A stretch of 64,000 nucleotides of DNA from Clostridiales bacterium VE202-21 (GTDB taxonomy: Bacteria > Bacillota > Clostridia > Lachnospirales > Lachnospiraceae). The position numbers and the translations under genes were made by a program. The stretch is from contig BAIF02000026.1 of assembly GCA_000509105.1 (NCBI GenBank), forward strand, positions 62,001 through 126,000, in the 5' to 3' direction. Shown here piece by piece: positions 55,743 to 63,509 of the stretch. Under the pieces are notes generated by a model that was given only the letters and a program-made list of their open reading frames with translations, made no database searches and was not told the origin of the DNA. Numbering within the stretch: the stretch's first letter is position 1; every line of letters begins with the position of its first letter.

Positions 55743-56076
55743 TATTATCGTTTGGGAGAAATTATGACTGCACATACTCTGCAATAGCTCAGACAGATCT
55801 GCGCATTTACTGCGCTGACCGTACGGAAACATTGTGGCTGCAGGCATCCGGCCCTTCGCCCCAGGTGGATTTTAATGAGCTGGATGTGTAACAGTTCAGT
55901 TCTGTCTGAACTGTTACCATATTCTTCGGAGGGCAGTATTAAGAAAACTAGTTTACTTGACATTTCAGACTTGATGGTAGACAATAAAATAAAGGTCGGT
56001 TTTATCTGCCGGGGCAGATCTGTACCACTGCAGATGAAGGACGCAGGCTTATAAATTTTACTGAGGAGTGGAAAAG
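55743..56076. other. Gene-free stretch with a palindrome and a start-less open frame
   Basis: 334 bases. A 49-codon open frame without a start runs from the ADH stop to TAA 55889-55891 and has protein-like composition (DLRIYCADRTETLWLQASG near its middle), perhaps a gene remnant. The palindrome listed next overlaps its end. No promoter for rpiB was clear. Confidence 0.4.
55888..55917. repeat. Palindrome GTAACAGTTCAG-N6-CTGAACTGTTAC, copy 2
   Basis: Twelve-base perfect arms around TTCTGT; identical arms to the copy at 50993 except for one outer base. Confidence 0.75.
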
Positions 56077-56526
56077 ATGAGAATAGGTATTGGCAACGAT
56101 CATTCAGCGTTGGAGATGAAAGCGGAGATTATTGAATTTTTGCAGGAAAGAGGACATGAGGTGGTAGATTACGGCACAAATTGTGCTAAGAGCTGCGATT
56201 ACCCCAAATATGGCGAGATCGTCGCGCGGGCGGTTGTAAATCATGAGGTGGATCAGGGCATCCTGATATGTGGGACTGGACTTGGTATCTCACTGGCTGC
56301 GAATAAGGTAAAAGGGATCCGTGCGGCAGTCTGCAGCGAGCCATTTACTGCAAGGATGGCCAGAATGCATAACAACTGCAATATTCTGGCATTCGGAGCA
56401 AGGGTGATTGGGCCTGAGCTTGCGAAGATGATCGTGGAAGTGTGGCTGGATACGGACTTCGAAGTGGGCGGACGCCATCAGAGGCGGGTGGATATGATTA
56501 GTGATATTGAGGACAGGTGGGAATAG
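56077..56526 (+). CDS. rpiB: Ribose-5-phosphate isomerase B
   Basis: 149 residues, the normal RpiB length. All active-site pieces are present: GNDHSALEMK with the Asp-His pair, CDYPKYGEIV, GILICGTGLGISLAANKVKG with the catalytic Cys, and ARMARMHNNCNILAFGARVIG with the second His. It contrasts with the divergent homologue at 40570. ATG 56077 is chosen, with GAGGAGTGG upstream. 71 bases before mtnA. Confidence 0.94.
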   Translation: MRIGIGNDHSALEMKAEIIEFLQERGHEVVDYGTNCAKSCDYPKYGEIVARAVVNHEVDQGILICGTGLGISLAANKVKGIRAAVCSEPFTARMARMHNNCNILAFGARVIGPELAKMIVEVWLDTDFEVGGRHQRRVDMISDIEDRWE

Positions 56527-56597
56527 CCCTTTTTCTGTAAAGGAAATTAAAGCGGGGGCGCCTGCTTTGATAATATAAGGTAAAGGAGAATTGATTT

Positions 56598-57680
56598 ATG
56601 GCGAAAACAATTCTTGAATATGATACGGTATCTCTGGATGAGGAGAATGGCGCGCTGGTGATTATTGACCAGACGCAGCTGCCCGGAAAGATCGAGCTGC
56701 TTTCCCTGACTGATATTGAAGACATCTGGGAGGCTATTTACCTGTTGAAAGTAAGGGGGGCTCCGGCTATCGGGGTGACGGCCGCCATAGGTGTTTATCT
56801 GGCGGTTAAGGATCTGAAGACGAATGATATGATGGAATTTCGCGCAGCTTTTCAGCGGGCGAAGGAGTATCTGGCGACATCCAGGCCAACCGCCGTGAAT
56901 CTTTTCTGGGCGCTGGAACGGATGGCTTCTGTAGTGGAAGAAAGTACGGCCAGCCTGGACTGCCGGGTGGAAGATGTGAAAGAACTGCTTCTAAAGGAAG
57001 CACAGCGCATCAGAGAAGAGGACATTGATGTATGCCGGAGGATCGGTGAAAATGCACTGACTCTTGTAAAGCCCGGTGATGGACTGCTGACCCACTGCAA
57101 TGCGGGCAAACTCGCAGCGGTAAAATATGGTACGGCGACCGCGCCGATGTACCTTGGGCAGGAAAAAGGATATGGATTCCGACTCTTTGTTGATGAGACA
57201 AGACCTCTGCTGCAGGGGGCGCGGCTGACTGCTTTTGAACTGCAGGAGGCGGGCATGGATGTGACCCTGATCTGCGATAATATGTCGGGAGCGGTTATGA
57301 AAAAGGGATGGGTTGACGCTATCTTCGTAGGCTGCGACAGGGTAGCCGCGAACGGTGATGCGGCAAATAAAATTGGAACTTCCGTAGTAGCCGCGGTTGC
57401 CAAATATTACGGCATCCCTCTATATGTATGTGCACCCACCTCAACCATCGATATGTCGCTGCCGGCCGGAGATGCAATACCGATCGAGGAACGTTCTGCA
57501 GAGGAAGTAACGGAGATGTGGTATGAGAACCGTATGGCGCCGGAGGGTGTGAAGGTGTTCAATCCATGCTTTGACGTAACAGACCATGAACTGATCGCCG
57601 GTATCGTGACGGAGTATGGTATCGCATGGCCGCCTTATGAGGAGTCTTTGAAGAAGATATTTGGAAATATAAATAACTAA
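56598..57680 (+). CDS. mtnA: S-methyl-5-thioribose-1-phosphate isomerase (MtnA) family
   Basis: 360 residues. The family isomerises an aldose-1-phosphate to the ketose: VRGAPAIGVTAAIGVYLA, RPTAVNLFWALERM, the catalytic Cys in LTHCNAGKLAAVKYGTA near residue 167 and the catalytic Asp in VGCDRVAANGDAANKIGTS near 247. No other methionine-salvage gene lies in the window, but rpiB is its neighbour, so a 5-deoxyribose-1-P or other pentose-1-P substrate is as likely as methylthioribose-1-P. AAGGAG precedes the ATG, terminator follows. Confidence 0.9.
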   Translation: MAKTILEYDTVSLDEENGALVIIDQTQLPGKIELLSLTDIEDIWEAIYLLKVRGAPAIGVTAAIGVYLAVKDLKTNDMMEFRAAFQRAKEYLATSRPTAVNLFWALERMASVVEESTASLDCRVEDVKELLLKEAQRIREEDIDVCRRIGENALTLVKPGDGLLTHCNAGKLAAVKYGTATAPMYLGQEKGYGFRLFVDETRPLLQGARLTAFELQEAGMDVTLICDNMSGAVMKKGWVDAIFVGCDRVAANGDAANKIGTSVVAAVAKYYGIPLYVCAPTSTIDMSLPAGDAIPIEERSAEEVTEMWYENRMAPEGVKVFNPCFDVTDHELIAGIVTEYGIAWPPYEESLKKIFGNINN

Positions 57681-57690
57681 TCTGAATGAA

Positions 57691-57730
57691 ACACACAGTC
57701 TAAGATCTGCATTAGACTGTGTGTTTTTTT
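57691..57730 (+). terminator. Terminator after mtnA
   Basis: ACACACAGTCTAA (57691-57703) pairs with TTAGACTGTGTGT (57712-57724), then a run of seven T. Confidence 0.9.
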
Positions 57731-58125
57731 GCAGTTTAAATAAAGTCCGGGAATTTGGAATAATCGTACTGTCAACCTTCTCATAAGGATCACCACGCAG
57801 GAAAAACCAGTCGGTTAGCTTCGGGCTATGAGCAAACTGTTTATTATTTTTTGAAGAAATGGAGAAAGCAGATTGTAGTTGGATGAGGGAGATTATTGTT
57901 ATTTTTATACGAGCAAGTATGTAAAACGAAGCAGAAATTTGGGGATAACGGAAGCAGGTTTGAGTTATTTGTTAAAAAAATTTAAAAAAATGGAAAAAAT
58001 TGGAAAAATGCTGTTCTTGTGGGCTCCAAAGTATGCTAAAATATGATAATAGGAAACCGTCATATTTCCTTATAATTGTGGTGTGTGGATTAGGTTACTT
58101 TTCTGAAATTCATAGGGAGAAAAAT
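57731..58125. other. Gene-free leader of the DeoR regulator
   Basis: 395 bases, A-rich, no ORF I can support. A promoter is likely at 58014-58042: TTCTTG, 17-base spacer, TAAAAT. Nothing else is recognisable. Confidence 0.5.
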
Positions 58126-58887
58126 ATGGAGGAACGCAGAAGAAAAATATTGCAGGAACTTGAAGAGAAAGGAAAGGTTCGTGTTAATGAATTGAGTGCA
58201 GAGCTGGGGTGTTCTGAAGTTACAATCAGGAACGACATAAAATGTATGGAACGGGCTGGTCTTCTGATCCGTACTCATGGAGGTGCGCTTAAAATAGAAG
58301 AGAATCCTCAGAAAAAGTATTCAGCAGAAAGCATTTATCGGAACACGGACAAGAAAAGAGCGATTGCAGCGAGTGCGTATGAGTGCATTGAAGACAGGGA
58401 CACAATTATCATCGATGATTCTTCTACCAGCTTCTACTTAGCGCTGCATATCAAGCAGCATCCGGAAAAAAGCATAGCGGTGGTGACCAATTCACTCATG
58501 TCAGGTATTGAGCTGGCCGGATTAAAGCATGTTGAATTGTATATGGTAGGTGGACCGGTGGGGGGAAACCTGGCGGCCACAATAGGAGACGAAGCAGTAG
58601 AGGACATATCCAGATTTCATGTGGATAAGGCATTTATAGGCGTACATGGAATTAATTTTGATGTGGGGATCACGTCCGTAGCCACATCCCAGATGCAGGT
58701 TAAACAGGCAATTCTAAAAGCAACGGAAAAAATATATGTACTGGCGGACAGCAGCAAGTTCGGCGGCGGATACTTGTCCGTAATCTGTCCATTAAAAGAT
58801 GTATATCAGATCATAACAGACAATCAAGTGAACAAAGACTATGTTAACCGCGCAGAAGCAGAAGAGATACCGTTAGTTTTGGCTTAG
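58126..58887 (+). CDS. DeoR family transcriptional regulator
   Basis: 253 residues. N-terminal winged helix ERRRKILQELEEKGKVRVNE and SEVTIRNDIKCMERAGLLIR, then the SIS-like DeoR sensor domain (IEDRDTIIIDDSSTSFYLAL, VVTNSLMSGIELAG, YMVGGPVGGNLAATIGD, DKAFIGVHGI, YVLADSSKFGG) that binds a phosphosugar. ATG 58126 with GGGAGA upstream; the frame extends to 58000 but without family similarity. It likely controls the rpiB/mtnA group or a nearby sugar operon. Confidence 0.92.
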   Translation: MEERRRKILQELEEKGKVRVNELSAELGCSEVTIRNDIKCMERAGLLIRTHGGALKIEENPQKKYSAESIYRNTDKKRAIAASAYECIEDRDTIIIDDSSTSFYLALHIKQHPEKSIAVVTNSLMSGIELAGLKHVELYMVGGPVGGNLAATIGDEAVEDISRFHVDKAFIGVHGINFDVGITSVATSQMQVKQAILKATEKIYVLADSSKFGGGYLSVICPLKDVYQIITDNQVNKDYVNRAEAEEIPLVLA

Positions 58888-58946
58888 GGATGCAGGTGGA
58901 TTGGGAAGGGACGCCGCAGGCCCCGGACATAGGGATGGCTGGAAGC

Positions 58947-59118
58947 GGGGGAACGGCTGTAAGCCGGAGTAAAGTAAAAGAGACGGAAAACCAGGGCAGC
59001 CTGGACACATCACCCGAAGCCTTGATAGGCTTCGCGCGCTGGATCCAGGGAAAATTGTGATTTGGAATCACAATTTTCACCCTGGTTTTCCGTCTCTTTT
59101 ATTTGTTTGTACTGGCGC
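58947..59118. repeat. Nested palindromic element, copy 2
   Basis: Second copy of the element at 41733. Perfect 21-bp arms (58976-58996 with 59080-59100, inner ends CCAGGG/CCCTGG) enclose hairpin A (CCTGGA/TCCAGG, internal loop CACATCACCC and GCGCGCTGGA, GAAGCCT/AGGCTTC, 59000-59049) and hairpin B (59050-59078). The left outer arm still matches copy 1 (CTGTAAGC.GGAGTAAAG), the right one is largely lost. It lies between the convergent deoR and HAD genes. The rest of the 308-base gap holds no gene. Confidence 0.82.
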
Positions 59119-59195
59119 CAGCTATGCTGTGTCTCCCGCCGCCATTGCGCCCTCCGCTTCAGCCTGGCGGACCTCCTCGACTACCCAGCCCTCAC

Positions 59196-59990
59196 TCATC
59201 CAAGTTCCGCTATGAGATCTTCGAGTACTTCTTCTACGGAGTCTGTTACGTAAGTGGAGTAATAGGAGATCCCCGGCGCCGCATTGGACATGGCATAGCT
59301 GGTGCCGGCACACTGGAGCATCTCGATGTCATTATACTGGTCGCCGAAGGCCATGCATTCTTCTGGTTTGAGATGGAAAAGCTCCATCATTTTTTCCAGT
59401 GCGGTTCCTTTGTTGGCGCCCGGGGTGATAAAGTCGATCCAGATATTTCCCGATGTTACTACATTGATTTCATTACTGAACATATCCTGCAGGTGCTTGA
59501 GATATTTATCTACGATATGAGGACCGTCTGACATGTTGCCGATTGCTATTTTTAAGAAAGGGCCTTCGATTTTTGAGATATCGTCGACGATTCTGGTAGT
59601 ATTGTGCATCACATTTACGATGTGATTGACAAAGGCTGGATCATTGTCCTCGATAAAGCAGGCGTCCTCCCGGGATGCGACGATCTCAAAGTGTTTCTCC
59701 CGTTTGATTTCTGCAATAATTCTGGCAGCAAGGCTGTCATCGATTGAGGCACGTGATATCACTTTACCCTGGTGGATGCAAAGGGCGCCGTTCTCGGCAA
59801 TGTAGGAGATCTCGTCCTTAATCTTATCAAATACAATGCGCTGGTTATCATACTGCCTTCCGCTGGCGGAGACAAAATGGATGCCTTTTTCTGTCAGCTT
59901 GTGTATCAGTTCAATAGAGCGCGGGGGAAGTTCCTGCGCACCTCCCTGCAAAAGGGTGCCGTCGAGATCACTGGCTACTAATTTAATCAT
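59196..59990 (-). CDS. Cof-type HAD superfamily phosphatase
   Basis: 264 residues. Motif I LVASDLDGTLLQGG (nucleophile Asp), motif II VSASGRQYDN, motif III Lys in NKGTALEKMM and motif IV MAFGDQYNDIEML; a C2B cap domain lies between residues 85 and 195. Hydrolyses a sugar phosphate or similar small phosphoester in the cytoplasm; substrate not predictable. ATG preceded by TTGGAGG on the minus strand. Confidence 0.92.
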   Translation of the reverse strand: MIKLVASDLDGTLLQGGAQELPPRSIELIHKLTEKGIHFVSASGRQYDNQRIVFDKIKDEISYIAENGALCIHQGKVISRASIDDSLAARIIAEIKREKHFEIVASREDACFIEDNDPAFVNHIVNVMHNTTRIVDDISKIEGPFLKIAIGNMSDGPHIVDKYLKHLQDMFSNEINVVTSGNIWIDFITPGANKGTALEKMMELFHLKPEECMAFGDQYNDIEMLQCAGTSYAMSNAAPGISYYSTYVTDSVEEVLEDLIAELG

Positions 59991-60220
59991 ATAAAACCTC
60001 CAAGTTATATTTATAAAGGCCTTATACTCAAGGCTCCGGCTGGTACGTCGAAAAATAACAGCAAGTTAATGATTATTCGATGTACACTAGACGCAGAAAA
60101 CTTAGATATAAGGCTTGCTTCATTATAATAAGTTATACTTCTTATATATTACCCTAAATTGAGCGAATTGTATAGCCTTGTTCTCCGGAAAATTGTATGA
60201 TACTATTCTATTGTGGGAAG
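59991..60220. other. Intergenic region upstream of the HAD and flavoprotein genes
   Basis: A+T-rich. Holds an imperfect inverted repeat (TACGTCGAA near 60042 and TTCGATGTA near 60077) and a minus-strand TATAAT (60127-60122) that could serve the HAD gene. No ORF. Confidence 0.4.
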
Positions 60221-60288
60221 TGTGTGGGAATTGCGTGGGGGTCTGACCCCTTTGCAAAAGGGTCAGACCCCCACGCAATTCCCACACA
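60221..60288. repeat. 29-bp perfect inverted repeat carrying the GGGGTCTGACCCC motif
   Basis: Arms 60221-60249 (TGTGTGGGAATTGCGTGG then GGGTCTGACCC) and 60260-60288 are perfect complements with a 10-base loop CTTTGCAAAA. It contains two copies of the palindrome seen at 24192 and 30423. It lies 55 bases before the flavoprotein gene. Confidence 0.88.
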
Positions 60289-60343
60289 TTTCGAATAACT
60301 TAGAGGACATGAAAATTAAATTCAGAGAAAGCTGAGGGATAAG

Positions 60344-61744
60344 ATGAAACAGTATGATGTAATAATTATTGGTGCAGGTCCGTCCGGGATTTTCTGTGCG
60401 TATGAACTGAAGCGTCAGAAGCCGGATCTGAGTGTATTGATGGTTGAGAAGGGCCGATGCATTGAAGAGAGGCAGTGCCCAAAACGGAAGACAAAGGTGT
60501 GCGTGGGCTGCAAGCCCTGTTCGATTACAACCGGTTTTGCCGGGGCCGGTGCGTTTTCTGACGGCAAGCTGTCTCTGTCACCGGATGTTGGAGGAACGCT
60601 TCCGGCGATATTGGGGTACGATAAAGCAACGGAAATGATTCACGAAGCGGACAGTATCTATCTGCAGTTCGGAGCCGATGAAAAGGTGTATGGTATTGAA
60701 GACCAGCAGGCGATTACTGATATCCGTTCCAAAGCAATCCGTGCCAATCTGAAATTGATAGAATGTCCGATCCGCCATCTGGGAACGGAGGAAGGCTATA
60801 AGATTTACACGCGCCTCCAGCATCATCTTTTGGACGCAGGTGTGGAAATCCTGTTTAAAACGATGGTGACGGATATTATCATCGAGGATGGGGCTGTAAA
60901 GGGAATCGTGACAGATAAAGGAGAAACCTTCTATGCGCCGGAGGTCGTGGCGGGAGTAGGAAGAGAGGGGTCCGAGTGGTTTTCACACATCTGCAAGGGG
61001 CATGATATCGAGACGAAAAATGGAACAATCGATGTAGGCGTCCGTGTAGAAGTCCGTGATGAGATTATGCAGGAACTCAATGAAAAACTTTATGAAGCGA
61101 AATTGGTGTACTATACGCCTACATTTGATGATAAGGTAAGAGTATTCTGCACGAATCCATCCGGTGAGGTGGCAACGGAATATTATGAAAATGGGCTGGC
61201 CGTTGTGAACGGGCATGCATATAAATCAAAAGACATGAAGACGCATAACACCAACTTTGCGCTTCTGGTGTCCAAGAACTTTACGGAACCCTTCAAAACT
61301 CCGACCGAATATGGGAAACATATTGCCCAGCTCGGTAATATGCTGAGCGGCGGCAGAATCCTGCTCCAAAGATACGGTGATTTCCGCAGAGGCCGCAGGA
61401 CAACGGAAGAGCGTCTGCTTCGAAATAATATCACACCAACGCTGAAAGACGCGGTGCCGGGAGATCTGTCACTTGTATTTCCGCACCGGATCATGGTTTC
61501 CATCGATGAGATGATCAAGGCTCTGGATAAAGTGACACCGGGAATTGCCAGTGATGAGACCCTTCTGTATGGTGTAGAAGTAAAATTCTATTCTAACAAA
61601 GTCATTGTAGATAAAAAGTTTGAAACAAATGTTTCAGGCCTGCGCGCCATGGGAGACGGGGCGGCAGTGACGCGGGGACTCCAGCAGGCATCAGCCAATG
61701 GGATCTGCGTAGCAAGAGCAATTATCGAAAAAATGGAAGGCTAG
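60344..61744 (+). CDS. FAD-dependent oxidoreductase, uncharacterised
   Basis: 466 residues. N-terminal dinucleotide fold VIIIGAGPSGIFCAYELKRQ, then a Cys-rich stretch CPKRKTKVCVGCKPCSITTG near residues 46-65 that might bind an iron-sulfur cluster or zinc, and GFAGAGAFSDGKLSLSP. The C-terminal LRAMGDGAAVTRGLQQASANG is a second FAD contact. It belongs to a family of bacterial NAD(P)/FAD dehydrogenases without known substrate. Monocistronic; the ATG follows GCTGAGGGAT, a weak site. Confidence 0.85.
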   Translation: MKQYDVIIIGAGPSGIFCAYELKRQKPDLSVLMVEKGRCIEERQCPKRKTKVCVGCKPCSITTGFAGAGAFSDGKLSLSPDVGGTLPAILGYDKATEMIHEADSIYLQFGADEKVYGIEDQQAITDIRSKAIRANLKLIECPIRHLGTEEGYKIYTRLQHHLLDAGVEILFKTMVTDIIIEDGAVKGIVTDKGETFYAPEVVAGVGREGSEWFSHICKGHDIETKNGTIDVGVRVEVRDEIMQELNEKLYEAKLVYYTPTFDDKVRVFCTNPSGEVATEYYENGLAVVNGHAYKSKDMKTHNTNFALLVSKNFTEPFKTPTEYGKHIAQLGNMLSGGRILLQRYGDFRRGRRTTEERLLRNNITPTLKDAVPGDLSLVFPHRIMVSIDEMIKALDKVTPGIASDETLLYGVEVKFYSNKVIVDKKFETNVSGLRAMGDGAAVTRGLQQASANGICVARAIIEKMEG

Positions 61745-61781
61745 TAATGTACACAAAGACTGACTTTGGGGAGAATGGGCG

Positions 61782-61818
61782 TTACTATGCGCGGCCTGCG
61801 GCCGTGAATAGTAATGAT
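61782..61818. repeat. Inverted repeat upstream of glmM
   Basis: GTTACTAT and ATAGTAAT flank a GCGGCC/GGCCG core. It may be a terminator of the flavoprotein gene without T-run, or a small repeat. Confidence 0.45.
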
Positions 61819-61846
61819 TGAGCAGTCCAGCGTATGTAAAAAATAG

Positions 61847-61875
61847 TTGTATCCTGGAGAAGATGAGAATATAAT
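61847..61875 (+). promoter_or_regulatory. Promoter of glmM
   Basis: TTGTAT (61847-61852), 17-base spacer, perfect TATAAT (61870-61875), about 70 bases before the start. Confidence 0.75.
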
Positions 61876-61945
61876 GATAATAAATGCTGCCATAACAGGA
61901 AGCATTATTATATGTAACCAGACAAATTAATAAGAGGAAAAGTAT

Positions 61946-63292
61946 ATGGGCAAATATTTTGGGACAGACGGATTTCGAGGAGAAGCAAACGTAGTATTGA
62001 CAGTGGAGCACGCCTTTAAGGTAGGCCGTTATCTGGGTTGGTATTTTGGCCGGGAGCACAAGGCCAGAATCGTAATCGGCAAGGATACAAGACGAAGCAG
62101 TTATATGTTTGAATATGCACTGGCGTCGGGTTTAACTGCATCGGGAGCGGATGCATATCTGCTACACGTTACAACAACACCGAGCGTATCTTATGTTGTG
62201 AGGACGGAAGACTTTGACTGCGGCCTGATGATTTCTGCCAGCCATAATCCATTCTACGACAATGGAATCAAGGTGATTAACGGTCAGGGCCATAAGATGG
62301 AAGCCGAAGTTGAAGCAAAGATAGAAGCCTATATTGACGGTGAGATCGAAGAACTTCCTCTGGCAACAAAGGAAGACATCGGCTGTACAATTGACTATGC
62401 GGCAGGAAGAAACCGCTATATCGGACATTTGATTTCACTTGCTACCCGGTCATTTAAAGACATGAAGATCGGACTGGACTGTGCAAACGGAAGCGCATTC
62501 AGCATTGCAAAGAGCGTTTATGATGCACTGGGGGCTAAAACCTATGTCATCAACAATGAGCCGAACGGAACAAATATTAATACCAACTGCGGTTCCACAC
62601 ATATAGAGATTCTGCAGCAGTATGTAAGGGAAAAGAAATTGGATGTCGGATTTGCATTTGACGGCGATGCGGACAGGTGTATCGCAGTAGATGGAAACGG
62701 CAATGTAGTAGACGGCGACCTGATCCTTTATGTCTGCGGGAAGTATCTGATGGAGCAGGGCCGCCTGGAGGATAACACCATTGTTACAACGGTGATGTCC
62801 AATCTGGGGCTCTACAAAGCCTGCGATAGAGTGGGCATGAACTATGAGCAGACGGCAGTCGGCGATAAATACGTGTATGAGAACATGCTTCAGAACGGTT
62901 ACGTGCTGGGCGGGGAGCAGTCCGGCCATATCATATTCAGCAAGCACGCAAGGACCGGAGACGGTGTGCTGACTTCCCTGATGATCATGGAAGTCATTAT
63001 GGAAAAGAAGCAGAGCCTTGCCAAACTGTGCGAGGATGTAAAAATTTATCCCCAGCTGCTGAAGAATGTCCGCGTGACAGACAAAAAAACAGCGCGTGAA
63101 AATCCTGCGGTACAGAAAGCGGTAGAGGAAGTAACCGCGGCCCTGGGCAGCGAGGGACGTATTCTCGTCAGAGAAAGCGGAACAGAACCAGTCATCCGCG
63201 TTATGGTAGAAGCCGCAACAGACGAAATCTGCGAAAAACATGTAAATCAAGTCATTCAGGTTATGGAAACGGAAGGGCTTGTTATAGGGTAG
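61946..63292 (+). CDS. glmM: Phosphoglucosamine mutase
   Basis: 448 residues, interconverts glucosamine-6-P and glucosamine-1-P for cell-wall precursors. GTDGFRGEAN at the N-terminus, phosphoserine loop LMISASHNPFYDNGIK near residue 95-110, metal site FAFDGDADRCIAV, sugar loop LGGEQSGHIIF and phosphate loop VRESGTEPVIRVM. All are intact. Start ATG 61946 after AGAGGAAAAG. Confidence 0.95.
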   Translation: MGKYFGTDGFRGEANVVLTVEHAFKVGRYLGWYFGREHKARIVIGKDTRRSSYMFEYALASGLTASGADAYLLHVTTTPSVSYVVRTEDFDCGLMISASHNPFYDNGIKVINGQGHKMEAEVEAKIEAYIDGEIEELPLATKEDIGCTIDYAAGRNRYIGHLISLATRSFKDMKIGLDCANGSAFSIAKSVYDALGAKTYVINNEPNGTNINTNCGSTHIEILQQYVREKKLDVGFAFDGDADRCIAVDGNGNVVDGDLILYVCGKYLMEQGRLEDNTIVTTVMSNLGLYKACDRVGMNYEQTAVGDKYVYENMLQNGYVLGGEQSGHIIFSKHARTGDGVLTSLMIMEVIMEKKQSLAKLCEDVKIYPQLLKNVRVTDKKTARENPAVQKAVEEVTAALGSEGRILVRESGTEPVIRVMVEAATDEICEKHVNQVIQVMETEGLVIG

Positions 63293-63319
63293 ACGGCCGT
63301 GGCAGGCCGGCGTAACCGG

Positions 63320-63361
63320 AAAGGAAGGGAAACAGGAGAAGTCCTGTCTCCCTTCCTTTTT
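63320..63361 (+). terminator. Terminator after glmM
   Basis: AAGGAAGGGAAACAGGA (63321-63337) pairs with TCCTGTCTCCCTTCCTT (63342-63358), one mismatch, then T-run. Confidence 0.88.
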
Positions 63362-63509
63362 CTGCAGCGGCCGATTGCAGCCTAATTCCAGTATCCCGTT
63401 ACAGACACTAAAAAATCCCCCTTCCTCTGTGTGATATTGTATACTGAGATTATGTAACCTGAAAATGGATGTGCGGTGTCCGGCAAAAATGAAGAAGAGG
63501 AGGTATCAC

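Noticed and set aside
62450-63250. 266-residue open frame on the minus strand
   Set aside because: Antisense to glmM, whose motifs are complete; a shadow of codon bias.
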